DNA from: Dehalococcoidia bacterium
GTDB taxonomy: Bacteria > Chloroflexota > Dehalococcoidia > E44-bin15
Direction: 5' to 3'
Assembly: GCA_035528575.1 (NCBI GenBank)
Contig: DATKYK010000020.1
Location: forward strand, 1 to 64,000
DNA: 64,000 nucleotides
A program made the position numbers and the translations under genes. Below, one piece after another: positions 27,567 through 37,111 of this stretch. How positions within the stretch are numbered: position 1 is the stretch's first letter; each line of letters begins with the position of its first letter. Under the pieces are notes generated by a model. That model had not been told where the DNA came from, made no database searches, and saw nothing but the letters and a program-made list of their open reading frames with translations.

Positions 27567-29060
27567 CTACTTAGATCGACCACGACGTTCTCTCGAAACC
27601 CTTAAAACAAAGGTGCTTCCTTCGCCAACAACAGAGGTTGCGGTAACATCCCCCTTCTGTGCCTTCATAAAATTCTTTGCAATATAAAGACCAATGCCCA
27701 CACCGCCTCCTGCTATTGGGGGACCGTTAAGAACTTTCTCTTTGGTGAATAAATTGTTTAGAACTTTGTCGGACATTCCAGTCCCGGTATCCCTGACCTC
27801 AACAATCCCATATTTACCTTCCATGGTTATCTCATCAGTAATCCTAATGGTAATTGATCCTTTACCGGTGAACTTCACCGCATTATTGATGACATTGCTC
27901 AGTGCCTCAACCATCTTATCCACATCTGCAAGAACAACGATTCCTTCATCCACTTCCTCAAGCTTCAGGGCTAATCCCTTCTTCTTGATATCCTTCTGGT
28001 AATCTCGTAGGGCCAGGTCCACAATTTCCCTCAGCTTGACAGGCTCTATATCCACCGATAACACCCCGCGCTCAATCCTTGATACGTTGAGCAAATCGGT
28101 AACTAAACGGTGACTCCTGGAGCAAATCTCATACATCTCCTGAAGATACCGCTTTTGCTTGGTGGTCAACTCACCGGTCAGTCCCCCCAGCATGTTTTCT
28201 ATACCCAGCTTTATTCCTACCACAGGTGTTTTCAATTGATGAGAAACAAGGGAAACAAAATCGCTTTTCATTGTCTCAATTTTCTTGCGCTCGGTGATAT
28301 CCCTTAAGATTCCCACGAAGCCAACTGGATTGTCAGAAGCATCCCTCAACAATGCTCCAGTTAATTCAGCATCAAATTCGGAAAAATCTGCTCTCAGGGA
28401 AGTATATTCCAGATGCATGACTGTCCCATGCTCCAGAGTTCTCTGCATTTCGACTATCGCCGTGTTAATGTCACTTGCATTAAAAAACTCAAAGTAGTTT
28501 TTCCCCAGGATCTCATCCTTGGAGCCAACCCCGAGCATCTCCAGCATTTTGTCATTGAGTTCCGTGTAGGCGCCATTCAGGTCAAGAGTGAATATGCCAT
28601 CGGTGGCAGACCTAAAAAGTTGCCGCATTTTCTCCTCCGACTTCCGCAGTGCCTCCTCCGACCGTTTGCGCTCCATAGAATAGCGCAGGGCACGCCACAG
28701 CAGCTTGCTATCGACATCGCCTTTGACCAGGTAATCCTGTGCGCCCTGGCGCACCGCTTCCACGGCAGTTACCTCATCATCCAGACCAGTAAGCACAATA
28801 ATAGGCACCGCCGACGCCTGAGCGCGCACCTTGCCCAGTGTTTCCAGCCCCTGGCTATCGGGCAGGCCAAGGTCCAGGAGCACCACATCGATTCCTCCCT
28901 CTAGTAAGCGCTCCAATCCCTGGGACAGCCTGTCGGCGTGCTCAAGTTGATAATCTGCCTTTCCCGGTTCGGCCAGCATTTCCTGTATCAAACGAGCGTC
29001 ACCGGGGTTATCCTCCACCAGCAAAATCCCAATAGTTCTGATAGCCTCTCCGGTTGTCAC
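27567..29060 (-). CDS. Hybrid REC-PAS histidine kinase
   Basis: 497 residues, no transmembrane segment. Receiver domain at 10-125 (VVLLDLGLPDSQG, YLVKGDVDSK), one PAS domain at about 140-260, then HisKA with the phospho-histidine in SLVSHQLKTPV and an HATPase domain (N box NVINNAVKF, G boxes VRDTGTGMS and GGGVGIGLYIAK). A receiver in front of the kinase suggests it relays from another kinase. The GTG start overlaps the stop of the preceding kinase gene by 4 bp, with the ribosome site AAAGGAGGTGAAG inside that gene's last codons. Confidence 0.93.
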   Translation of the reverse strand: MTTGEAIRTIGILLVEDNPGDARLIQEMLAEPGKADYQLEHADRLSQGLERLLEGGIDVVLLDLGLPDSQGLETLGKVRAQASAVPIIVLTGLDDEVTAVEAVRQGAQDYLVKGDVDSKLLWRALRYSMERKRSEEALRKSEEKMRQLFRSATDGIFTLDLNGAYTELNDKMLEMLGVGSKDEILGKNYFEFFNASDINTAIVEMQRTLEHGTVMHLEYTSLRADFSEFDAELTGALLRDASDNPVGFVGILRDITERKKIETMKSDFVSLVSHQLKTPVVGIKLGIENMLGGLTGELTTKQKRYLQEMYEICSRSHRLVTDLLNVSRIERGVLSVDIEPVKLREIVDLALRDYQKDIKKKGLALKLEEVDEGIVVLADVDKMVEALSNVINNAVKFTGKGSITIRITDEITMEGKYGIVEVRDTGTGMSDKVLNNLFTKEKVLNGPPIAGGGVGIGLYIAKNFMKAQKGDVTATSVVGEGSTFVLRVSRERRGRSK

Positions 29061-30979
29061 TGCTCTTCACCTCCTTTGGGTATTGTGAAATGGAATGTAG
29101 AGCCCTCCCCGGGCTGAGACTCCACCCAGATGCGCCCGCCGTGACGCTCCACAATCCTCTTGCAAACCGACAGGCCAATGCCGGTTCCGGGATACTCTTC
29201 CCTCCCGTGCAGGCGCTGGAAGATAACGAAGATGCGGTCGAAATACTCTGGGTTGATGCCAATGCCGTTATCGCCGACGGAGAAGAGGCACTCATTTGAA
29301 TCCTGTTTGGCTGAGACATGAATACGCGGCTGCTCCTCCCCGCGAAACTTGATGGCGTTGCCCAGCAGGTTCTGGAATAGCTGAATCATCTGCGTTTCGT
29401 CGGCCATTACCCGCGGCAGCGGGTCATGGGTCACCCCGGCGCCGCTCTCATCAATGGTCACTTTCAGATTATCCAGCGCCTGTTTAAAGACGGACTCACA
29501 CTCTGTTGGCTCAAAGGGCTTGCCGCGGGTACCCACGCGGGAATAGGACAGCAGGCTCTGGATCATGTTCTGCATCCTTTTGGAACCATCCACAGCGTAG
29601 GCGATGAACTCCTCCGCATCGGCATCCAGACTGCCTTTGTAGCGCTTCTCCAGTAGCTGGGTGTAACTGGCCACCATGCGCAGTGGCTCCTGCAGGTCAT
29701 GTGATATTATATAGCCGAACTGTTCCAGTTCGGCATTGGAGCGCTCCAGATCGTGAAGCAGGCGCTCACGCTCCTCCTCCGCCCGCTTGCGCTCTGTGAT
29801 GTCTTTATCTACGCCACGGTAACCTATTAAAGAACCTGTGTTATCTAATAGAGGCACACCGCTAGTTAGTAAGTAAACAAGCTCTCCGTTTTTAGTTAAA
29901 TTCCAGTTTTCTAAATCAACGATCATTTCCTTTTTAGCTACAATTTGTTCGAAAATCTGACCAATATGCTTCGCTTCTTCTTCCGGCATCAGTTCAAAAG
30001 GGGTTTTACCAATAAGTTCTTCGGGAGAATATCCAAGAATCTGTTTAACGCGCCCTGATGTAAAAACGTATTTCCCATTGGCGTCAACTTCCCAAATCAA
30101 GTCTGCTGAACTCAGCGCTATATCCTCAAACCTCTTCTCAGATTCTTTCAGTTCCTCCTCCGCCCTCTTGCGCTCGGTGAAGTCCTGGGCAATGGCAACG
30201 AACCCGGTGGGATTTCCGTCGCTATCATGCATTGTGCCGATGATTAGATTAGTAGTACTTGAGCTACCAACATTAGGGGATACCTCATGCTCCATCCTTA
30301 CCGGGCCGGTCTCCCCTCTAACTATCTTCTTCCCTTGACCTACTACCTTATCCCGGTCTTCGCGCGGTAGCAGTGAAAAGCCGTCTCGACCGATAATCTC
30401 CTCCCTGCCTAGCCCGGACATGTTAACTACTACATCATTCGCGTCCGTAATTTTACCCTGTAAATCCGTAACCACGATCCCATCGGTAATGGACTCAAAC
30501 ATTACCCGCAGCTTCTCCTCGCTCGCCTTAAGCTCCTCCACCGCCTCGGCCAGTTTCTGCTCAGTTGCCAGCTGTTCAAACGTTCGCTGAACGGCTATGG
30601 GCAGCCGGTCAAGAAATGTGGAGTCCTTCACCATATAATCCCGTGCCCCAAGCTTCATCATCTCCACGGCTAGCACTTCGTCACCTCGGCCAGTGACCAC
30701 GATGAAGGGAACGCTGCACTTATTTTCGGCAAGGGCTTTAATTAGTTCGGCACCGGTCATGTCTGGCAGACCGTAGTCCAATAGTGCCAGTGCTGCCCGA
30801 TTGCTAGCCAACCATTCGATCGCCTGCGCACCATTCAGGGCTCTTTCGACATGAAAGTTGAGGCGCTCTAGACGTCCCTGGATCAGACGTGATAAACCCT
30901 GGTCATCCTCAACGACGAGAATTGTACCGGACATCGGTTCTTCGCCTGCTCCGTTGCTATCCCTGGATTGCTTTTTCAT
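29057..30979 (-). CDS. Hybrid REC-PAS-PAS histidine kinase
   Basis: 640 residues, cytosolic. Receiver at about 17-135 (LALLDYGLPDMTG), PAS at 150-270, PAS at 275-400, HisKA with YIISHDLQEPLRMVASYTQL, and HATPase (LGNAIKFRGE, GIGLSVCKRIVERHGG). The kinase module is of the type found in cyanobacterial and Chloroflexi phytochrome-like kinases. Its last ~750 bp are nearly identical in DNA to the 3' end of 31722-34442, and its first PAS block matches another there, evidence of recent duplication or gene conversion. Confidence 0.93.
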   Translation of the reverse strand: MKKQSRDSNGAGEEPMSGTILVVEDDQGLSRLIQGRLERLNFHVERALNGAQAIEWLASNRAALALLDYGLPDMTGAELIKALAENKCSVPFIVVTGRGDEVLAVEMMKLGARDYMVKDSTFLDRLPIAVQRTFEQLATEQKLAEAVEELKASEEKLRVMFESITDGIVVTDLQGKITDANDVVVNMSGLGREEIIGRDGFSLLPREDRDKVVGQGKKIVRGETGPVRMEHEVSPNVGSSSTTNLIIGTMHDSDGNPTGFVAIAQDFTERKRAEEELKESEKRFEDIALSSADLIWEVDANGKYVFTSGRVKQILGYSPEELIGKTPFELMPEEEAKHIGQIFEQIVAKKEMIVDLENWNLTKNGELVYLLTSGVPLLDNTGSLIGYRGVDKDITERKRAEEERERLLHDLERSNAELEQFGYIISHDLQEPLRMVASYTQLLEKRYKGSLDADAEEFIAYAVDGSKRMQNMIQSLLSYSRVGTRGKPFEPTECESVFKQALDNLKVTIDESGAGVTHDPLPRVMADETQMIQLFQNLLGNAIKFRGEEQPRIHVSAKQDSNECLFSVGDNGIGINPEYFDRIFVIFQRLHGREEYPGTGIGLSVCKRIVERHGGRIWVESQPGEGSTFHFTIPKGGEEQ

Positions 30980-31011
30980 CCTTTAGTTCTCCGTTGATTT
31001 TGGGCACTTCC

Positions 31012-31200
31012 ACCGTACCTGTCATTGCCCGACTCGTCCGAATGAAATATCGGACTCCGATGCTTTGCTCGGAGATCGGGCAATCCAGAAATTGGTTCAG
31101 CATGATCCCTGGATCATCCGGTCAAGCCGGATGATGACCCCCAGACCCCCGGCCCCAATATAGGCCGAAGCGTCCCCCGATATATCGGGGTCGGGGCACC
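31012..31200. repeat. Composite intergenic repeat, copy B
   Basis: Inverted relative to copy A: the CATCCGGTCAAGCCGGATGA palindrome, a GACCCCCAGACCCCCGGCCC run and a GGCCGAAGCGTC segment are shared almost base for base with A. Ends in CCCCGATATATCGGGG, the palindrome also found in the 23S gene. It separates two kinase operons and interrupts a receiver gene vestige. Confidence 0.8.
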
Positions 31201-31261
31201 TTTTTTTCAGTAGTCTCTTATTGCCCTGCGCCCCCCCTCCCGTTGCCCTGATTGAAAGCCT

Positions 31262-31282
31262 TTCACTCTCCATTTCATTCAC
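31262..31282 (-). pseudogene. Vestige of a second receiver gene (first seven codons)
   Basis: GTG at 31282 begins MNEMESE, the same opening as the receiver gene at 37112-37729, and overlaps the stop of the receiver at 31279-31725 by 4 bp exactly as in the other locus. After these codons the similarity ends and repeat B follows. The second receiver of this operon has therefore been deleted. Confidence 0.65.
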
Positions 31283-31725
31283 CGCGACGGCAGCCTGACG
31301 ACCCTAAGCCAGAAATCCTCGATGGACCTAAACATGTTCATAAAGTTTTCCGGGTCAACCGGCTTGGTGATATAGCTGTTGCCGTGATTGTTGTAGGTAT
31401 TGAGGATGTCCTCCTCGGTATTTGAGATTGTCATAATCACCACCGGGATGCGTCTGAGGTCGGTATCCCCCTTGATTTCGGCCAGCACCTCCCGACCATC
31501 CTTCTTCGGCATATTCAAATCCAGCAGGATGATGTCGGGAAGAGGCGCATCGGCATACCTGCCCTCCCGGTGCAGGAAGGCCATGGCCTCCTCGCCATCC
31601 ACCACTGTGTGCAGGTTGTGGAGCACCTCGCTGCCTCTGAACGCTTCGATGACAAGGCGTACGTCACCGGGGTTGTCCTCCACCAGCAAAACATCAATGG
31701 GTCTTCCAACCTCTCCGGTTGTCAC
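31279..31725 (-). CDS. Rcp1-type single-domain response regulator (copy 1)
   Basis: 148 residues consisting only of a receiver domain: LLVEDNPGDVRL acidic pair, IILLDLNMPKKDG phospho-acceptor, VVIMTISNTEEDI and SYITKPVDPENF with the conserved lysine. The pattern matches Rcp1-like partners of phytochrome-type kinases. Its GTG start overlaps the stop of the upstream five-PAS kinase by 4 bp, so kinase and receiver are a coupled pair. It closely matches 37726-38172. Confidence 0.92.
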   Translation of the reverse strand: MTTGEVGRPIDVLLVEDNPGDVRLVIEAFRGSEVLHNLHTVVDGEEAMAFLHREGRYADAPLPDIILLDLNMPKKDGREVLAEIKGDTDLRRIPVVIMTISNTEEDILNTYNNHGNSYITKPVDPENFMNMFRSIEDFWLRVVRLPSR

Positions 31726-34442
31726 TGCTCTTCACCTCCTTTGGGTATTGCGAAATGGAATGTAGAGCCCTCTCCAGGCTGAGACTCCACCCAGATGCGC
31801 CCGCCGTGACGCTCCACAATCCTCTTGCAAACCGACAGGCCAATGCCGGTTCCGGGATACTCTTCCCTCCCGTGCAGGCGCTGGAAGATAACGAAGATGC
31901 GGTCGAAATACTCGGGGTTGATGCCAATGCCGTTATCGCTGACGGAGAAGAGACACTCATTTGAATCCTGTTTGGCTGAGACATGAATACGCGGCTGCTC
32001 CTCCCCGCAAAACTTGATGGCGTTGGCCAGCAGGTTCTGGAATAGCTGAATTAGCTGCGTTTCGTCGGCTATTACCCGCGGCAGCGGGTCATGGGTCACC
32101 CCGGCGCCGCTCTCATCAATGGTCAGTTTCAGATTGGCCAGCGCCTGTTCAAAGACGGACTCACACTCAGTCGGCTCAAAGGGCTTGCCGCGGCTACCCA
32201 CGCGGGAATAGGACAGCAGGCCCTGGATCAGGTTCTGCATCCTCCTGGCACCATCCACAGCGTAGGCGATGAAATCATCAGCATCGGCATCCAGACTGCC
32301 CTTGTAGCGCTTCTCCAGTAGCTGGGTGTAACTGGCCACCATGCGCAGCGGCTCCTGCAGGTCATGCGAGGCCACATGGGCAAACTGTTGCAGTTCGGCA
32401 TTGGAGCGCTCCAGCTCGTGAAGCAGGCTCTCACGCTCCTCCTCCGCCCGCTTGCGCTCGGTGACGTCCCGGGCGACGCCAACAAAATTGATGATATTTC
32501 TAGAGCTATCACGCAGCACGGCGGTGCTAAACTCGCTCTCAAATTCCCTGCCATCCCTGTTTACAAGCGTATACGACCGTACCCCCAGGGCATCTCCCTC
32601 TCCCAGTGTCTGCGCCATGTCCAACACGATCTTATCACGATCTTTCTTAGCTATAATAGTTTCAAGGACATTTCGTCCCACTAGCTCTTCCTTGGTGTAT
32701 CCGGACATGCGGGCTGCTGCCTCATTCACCTGTACAAAACGTCCCTCCAGGTCGATGACGGCAACCGCATCGCCTATGGATTCAAATGTAATGCGCATTT
32801 TTTCCTCTGACTCCCTAAGCGCCTCCTCCGCCCGCTTGCGCTCGGTGATGTCGGTTATCACTCCAGTAACGCCGATTACACGGTCTTCCTCGAAGACGGG
32901 GTGGTTGGAGGAACGCACCCAGCGGACTTCACCTGACTTGGTCACAACCCGAAACTCACCTGTCTCGCTATTTCCGGAGAGGGTGTTCATGAAACCCTCT
33001 GTGGCCGATTGCAGGTCCTCCTGATAAATGAAATCGGCAAATGAGCTGCCGATTAACTCTGAAGGAGTGTATCCCAGGACTGATTCTACTACGGGGCTGA
33101 TATATGTAGTTACCCCGTTCGCATCCACTGAGTAGATGACATCGCTTATGCTCTCCACCAGGTCTCGGTACTTTGCCTCGCTCTCCCTGAGCGCATTCTC
33201 CGCCTTCTTGCGCTCGGTAAAGTCCTGGGCAATGGCAACGAACCCGGTTGGATTTCCCTCGCTATCATGCATTGTGCCGAGGATTAGATTGGTGGTACTT
33301 GAGCTACCAACCTTGGGGGATATCTCATGCTCCATCCTTACCGGGCCGGTCTCCCCTCTAACTATCTTCTTCCCTTGATCCACTACCTTATCCCGGTCTT
33401 CACTCGGTATCAGTGAAAAGCCGTCTTTACCGATAATCTCCTCCCTGCTTAGCCCGGACATGCGAACCACTACATCATTCACGTCTAAAATTATACCCTG
33501 CAAATCGGTAACCACAATCCCGTCGGTAATGGATTCAAACATTGCACGCAGCTTCTCCTCGCTCGCCTTAAGCGCCTGCTCCGCCCGCTCGCGCTCGGCG
33601 ATGTCACGAATAATACCACGGAACCCCACCGGCTCACCTGAGGGCCCGCTCATCAGGGATATGGACGCCTCAACGAAACTCTTTGTCCCGTCTTTCCTGA
33701 TAACCTGCCAACCGAATGCTCTGGCCGGTTCCCCTGTCCGGTAGACCCGGTTAAAGGTCTCATACACCACCTTGGCCGTCTCATCGCTCATATACTGGCG
33801 GTTATTCATTCCCATCATTTCATCACGGGGATATCCATTAATCCCGCACAAGGAATCATTGAAAAAGGTGAGGTTCCCGGCGAGGTCAACCTCATAGTAG
33901 CCCTCTTCGATGGTCTCAAGGACCGTTCGATATCTTTCCTCGCTCTCCCTGAGCTCCTCCTCCGCCCGCCTGCGCTCGGTGATGTCTCGAAAAACACTAA
34001 TGAATCCCGTTGTATTTCCAGCGCTATCAAGCAGCAGAGAGGCGCTGGCCTCTGCATCATATTCTCTCCCGTCTTTGTCTACAAACATATACTCATGTGC
34101 AGGGCCATACCCCTGTTCCACTGCCTTCATCGCGTTCTCAATTGCCCTGGCGCGGTCCTTTTCGGCAATGAATTCGAAGCCAGTTCGTCCAATAACTTCT
34201 ACCCTATCACTGTAGCCTTGCAGACGAACTGCGGCCTCATTCTCGTCTATTATTTGGCCCTCTAAATCACTGACTATAATTCCATCTGTAATGGATTCAA
34301 ATATTACACGCAGCTTCTCCTCGCTCTCCCTCAGCGCCTCCTCCGCCCGCTCCAACTCGGAAACCCTCTTTCGCGTTTTCTCCAGTTCACGTACAAACTG
34401 TTCTTTAGTCTCGTTTTGCTTTTTCATCGTCTTGTGCCTCAC
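31722..34442 (-). CDS. Five-PAS cytosolic histidine kinase
   Basis: 906 residues. A short coiled N-terminus is followed by five PAS/PAC units (starting near 40, 165, 290, 415 and 540, each ending DITERKRAEE or similar), then HisKA with HVASHDLQEPLRMV and an HATPase domain. No transmembrane helix is present, so it senses intracellular signals, perhaps redox, ligand or light through bound cofactors. None of the PAS domains shows an obvious cofactor-binding motif by eye. The 3' third is nearly identical to that of 29057-30979. Confidence 0.93.
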   Translation of the reverse strand: MRHKTMKKQNETKEQFVRELEKTRKRVSELERAEEALRESEEKLRVIFESITDGIIVSDLEGQIIDENEAAVRLQGYSDRVEVIGRTGFEFIAEKDRARAIENAMKAVEQGYGPAHEYMFVDKDGREYDAEASASLLLDSAGNTTGFISVFRDITERRRAEEELRESEERYRTVLETIEEGYYEVDLAGNLTFFNDSLCGINGYPRDEMMGMNNRQYMSDETAKVVYETFNRVYRTGEPARAFGWQVIRKDGTKSFVEASISLMSGPSGEPVGFRGIIRDIAERERAEQALKASEEKLRAMFESITDGIVVTDLQGIILDVNDVVVRMSGLSREEIIGKDGFSLIPSEDRDKVVDQGKKIVRGETGPVRMEHEISPKVGSSSTTNLILGTMHDSEGNPTGFVAIAQDFTERKKAENALRESEAKYRDLVESISDVIYSVDANGVTTYISPVVESVLGYTPSELIGSSFADFIYQEDLQSATEGFMNTLSGNSETGEFRVVTKSGEVRWVRSSNHPVFEEDRVIGVTGVITDITERKRAEEALRESEEKMRITFESIGDAVAVIDLEGRFVQVNEAAARMSGYTKEELVGRNVLETIIAKKDRDKIVLDMAQTLGEGDALGVRSYTLVNRDGREFESEFSTAVLRDSSRNIINFVGVARDVTERKRAEEERESLLHELERSNAELQQFAHVASHDLQEPLRMVASYTQLLEKRYKGSLDADADDFIAYAVDGARRMQNLIQGLLSYSRVGSRGKPFEPTECESVFEQALANLKLTIDESGAGVTHDPLPRVIADETQLIQLFQNLLANAIKFCGEEQPRIHVSAKQDSNECLFSVSDNGIGINPEYFDRIFVIFQRLHGREEYPGTGIGLSVCKRIVERHGGRIWVESQPGEGSTFHFAIPKGGEEQ

Positions 34443-34813
34443 AAATTGGTTAAATGGTTAACTGGGTTATTGGTTCGTTGCTTACCTCCCCTGGCTCTGG
34501 TGATGTAAGCGTTTAGCTTCAACAATAACCGGTCTTTCACTTCAACTGTGCCAGCATACTCGTCAGCATTTATCAAGTTTTGAGTTTCCGCTCTATCGAG
34601 CTAGAACCTGGTTTCATACGAGAAACATGACGTATTTCAAATAGGTGACGCATCCGGCTAAATGTAGCCTGTGCTGGACTCTCCCTTCCAAAACTGCGCT
34701 CCGGTATTGGCCAAAATCTATGTTCCTGTTCCTGTTCCTCTTTATCTTGTCCAGAAGGAATTTAAAAATCCCTATCCACTTTCATTTACTTTTCCAGTTC
34801 CTCAACGCATGAC
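34443..34813. other. Intergenic interval upstream of the five-PAS kinase
   Basis: About 370 bp that should hold the promoter of the kinase operon. No boxes, repeats or coding remnants were recognised with confidence. Confidence 0.4.
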
Positions 34814-35029
34814 CTATCGACGTGTATCTAAATGGACCCTGTTGGCCTCAGCCCTCATCTTTTCGATATCCTCCTCAGTGAATAGTCTCCATCCCCTTCT
34901 ATCTCTGGAGGCCATATCCTCGACAATGCCCTCCTTCAGCCAACGGAAGAAGGTGGCTCGGCTTATGCCAGCTATCTTACAGGCTTCCAGGGTCCTGTAG
35001 TAGGTTTGACCATTAATTCTCGTTGACAT
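34814..35029 (-). CDS. MerR-like/BldC-type small DNA-binding protein
   Basis: 71 residues. A winged helix-turn-helix of the MerR/excisionase type: YYRTLEACKIAGISRATFFR (helix-turn-helix) followed by WLKEGIVEDMASRDRRGWRL (wing) and a short helix. It lacks the dimerisation helix of full MerR proteins. It probably regulates the neighbouring kinase operon, which lies 370 bp downstream on the same strand; BldC- or excisionase-like roles are alternatives. Confidence 0.85.
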   Translation of the reverse strand: MSTRINGQTYYRTLEACKIAGISRATFFRWLKEGIVEDMASRDRRGWRLFTEEDIEKMRAEANRVHLDTRR

Positions 35030-35455
35030 GTTACAGTCTTCTTAAGATATATTGAGATATCTCATTTCCTTATATAAAAAAACCCTTCTCCATCGAGAAA
35101 GGCTCTCCATAATATCCTTCAGCAGCCCGGCTATCCTGGCCCTTAAAGCCTCGGACCCGTGGCTTTGCGCCCCGCGATCTCCCGCGGTTTGCCTTTCCCG
35201 GACTAAAATATTCAGTTGTCCCACAATTCTATTTGTATACTGGCAATTCTCATGAATTTGTTATCTTAATATTCAACTGCTCGGTTTGTCTGTCGGAAGA
35301 GTGTGTCTTCTTGCATGGCGAAAGACACTACATTTTTTGGTATATCCTGCATAAATATTCTGTATTACAATATTATTTCAATTTTATTTTGCGAAAATAT
35401 ACCATAGTAAAGTATTTTTGTCAAGTGCTTTTTTACGGTGTTTAAGACATTGGCG
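35030..35455. other. AT-rich intergenic interval
   Basis: A 60-codon minus-strand frame (35042-35224) exists here, but it starts with GTG without a ribosome site and matches no family. The stretch from 35330 to 35430 is very AT-rich and could hold a promoter. Confidence 0.35.
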
Positions 35456-35642
35456 TCATAGAACCGCTGGCCGACTTTTTAACTGTCATTGCGAGAACCC
35501 CTCCGCCTTGCGAGAGTCCGATTTATCGGACGATTTAGGCCGAAGCGTCGGCCGACCTGTCGGCCTCGGGGGACGTGGCAATCTTATTTATGTCCTTCCA
35601 TGAAACAAGGGATGCTGAAATAAGTTCAGCATGACAACGTGG
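35456..35642. repeat. Composite intergenic repeat, copy C
   Basis: Inverted relative to copy A: ACCGCTGGCCGACTTTTTAA and the AGCATGAC-ending palindrome at the two ends match 26015-26045 and 25786-25830 in reverse. The internal module differs (GTCCGATTTATCGGAC and GGCCGACCTGTCGGCC palindromes). Forms the right border of the kinase block. Confidence 0.75.
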
Positions 35643-35704
35643 AGATTGATGGCGTGATATTCAGGAAAAAGCGGTCAATATGTCCCCGAACGCCTATGCC
35701 ATTC

Positions 35705-35885
35705 CGACCGCCAGCGGCACCACGGAGGATGATAATGTTGCATTTTCGCTCCGGCTTTATCTGTCAGTACTACGGAAGCAGGAACCCGGAGACCGATGGG
35801 CCTGGATTCCCGCCTGCGCGGGAATGACATGGGCGTAGAGTTCATCCAGACATATCCAAGCTCTATTTTCGTGGCAATGACATAG
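35705..35885. repeat. Dispersed ~180-bp intergenic repeat, copy 1
   Basis: Matches 49133-49335 in the same orientation and, in part, 40920-41030. It contains the common palindrome ATTCCCGCCTGCGCGGGAAT and the phrase GGCGTAGAGTTCATCC. No coding capacity. Confidence 0.75.
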
Positions 35886-35994
35886 GGCAGCATGCGGCGC
35901 TTTTCGACGGGGGTTGTGGTTTTACGTTCGGCTCGCAATGACAGAGGTCGGAGCAGATGCTCCGACCTACCCACAATCCCAGATCCTTCACAGC

Positions 35995-37107
35995 CTATCT
36001 CTTTTCAAATCCGCGATACTTAACAGAAGGGCCTCCTAGCGAAGCACTCTGTCTATCTACTTCGGCAGGGTGTTTATACGATCTGTTGGTCCTGACGGAC
36101 GCTTCCTCCCAGGTGATGACACCGGACCTCGAAAGATCATCCAGGTGTTGATCCATGGTATTCATGCCGTATTGCCCACTAGTTTGTATATAAGTGGGAA
36201 TCTGTTCGCTCTTGCCCTCTCTTATCAGATTCCGGATAGCATCAGTGGCGAGCATCACCTCGAAGACAGCTACCCTGCCCCTACCGTTAGCTTTGGGCAA
36301 TAGAATCTGCGACAGCACACCTTCCAGAGCCAGGGCTAACTGAGTCCGAATTTGTGTCTGCTGGTGCGGGGGAAAAACATCAATTATGCGGTCGATGGTT
36401 TGAGGTGCATTCGGAGTATGCAACGTGCTCAATACCAGGTGGCCCGTTTCAGCAGCCGTGACCGCCGTAGCTATGCTTTCCAGGTCCCGCATTTCTCCAA
36501 CAAGGATAACGTCAGGGTCCTGGCGAAGCACATGTTTAAGCGCAGAGGCGAAGGACTTGGTATCGTCCCCCAGTTCCCGCTGGGCAATAATGCATTTGTC
36601 GTTGCTATGCAGGTACTCAATCGGGTCCTCGATGGTTATCACGTTTCGTGTTTCGTTCTTGTTCAGGTGGTCGATCATGGCGGCTAATGTCGTGGACTTT
36701 CCGCTTCCAGTGGGGCCGGTTACCAGTACCAGGCCCTTTGGCTTGAGCACCAGCGTCTTGCAAACGTCGGGAAGACCCAGCTCATCGATAGTGGGTATTT
36801 TCACCGGGATCTTACGAAAGGCCAGGTTTATTGTCCCTCGCTGGAGGGAGGCATTGACCCTGAAACGGGCTAAACCGTGAATGCTGTAGGCTAGATCCAG
36901 CTCGAGCTCTTCGTGGAAAGTCTCTCTCTGGGTTTCGGTGGTTATATTCTCTAGGGCTTCCCTCATATCCTGGGGCGTGATAGCGGTTAATCCATCTAAA
37001 GGCATCAGATGACCATCGATGCGAATAATAGGGGAACTCGGCACCCTCAGATGCAGGTCCGAGGCCCCTTTCTCTACCATAACACGCAACATTTCATCTA
37101 TGTTCAC
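35995..37107 (-). CDS. pilT: Type IV pilus retraction ATPase PilT-like
   Basis: 370 residues starting at GTG 37107, chosen because GGAAGGG lies eight bases before it and this start leaves the upstream receiver gene (ending at 37112) intact; longer frames to 37158 overlap it. Walker A GPTGSGKSTT, Asp box DLHLRVPSSPII, Walker B ILVGEMRDLESI and the His box AAETGHLVLSTLHT are all present, with the PilT-type C-terminal region. It would power pilus retraction or twitching. No pilin or assembly gene is adjacent; it is instead the last gene of a receiver operon, suggesting signal control of motility or adhesion. Confidence 0.93.
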   Translation of the reverse strand: MNIDEMLRVMVEKGASDLHLRVPSSPIIRIDGHLMPLDGLTAITPQDMREALENITTETQRETFHEELELDLAYSIHGLARFRVNASLQRGTINLAFRKIPVKIPTIDELGLPDVCKTLVLKPKGLVLVTGPTGSGKSTTLAAMIDHLNKNETRNVITIEDPIEYLHSNDKCIIAQRELGDDTKSFASALKHVLRQDPDVILVGEMRDLESIATAVTAAETGHLVLSTLHTPNAPQTIDRIIDVFPPHQQTQIRTQLALALEGVLSQILLPKANGRGRVAVFEVMLATDAIRNLIREGKSEQIPTYIQTSGQYGMNTMDQHLDDLSRSGVITWEEASVRTNRSYKHPAEVDRQSASLGGPSVKYRGFEKR

Positions 37108-37111
37108 GTTG

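Noticed and set aside
35042-35224. 60-codon minus-strand gene upstream of the MerR-like gene
   Set aside because: GTG start without a ribosome site, no recognisable family and biased composition.
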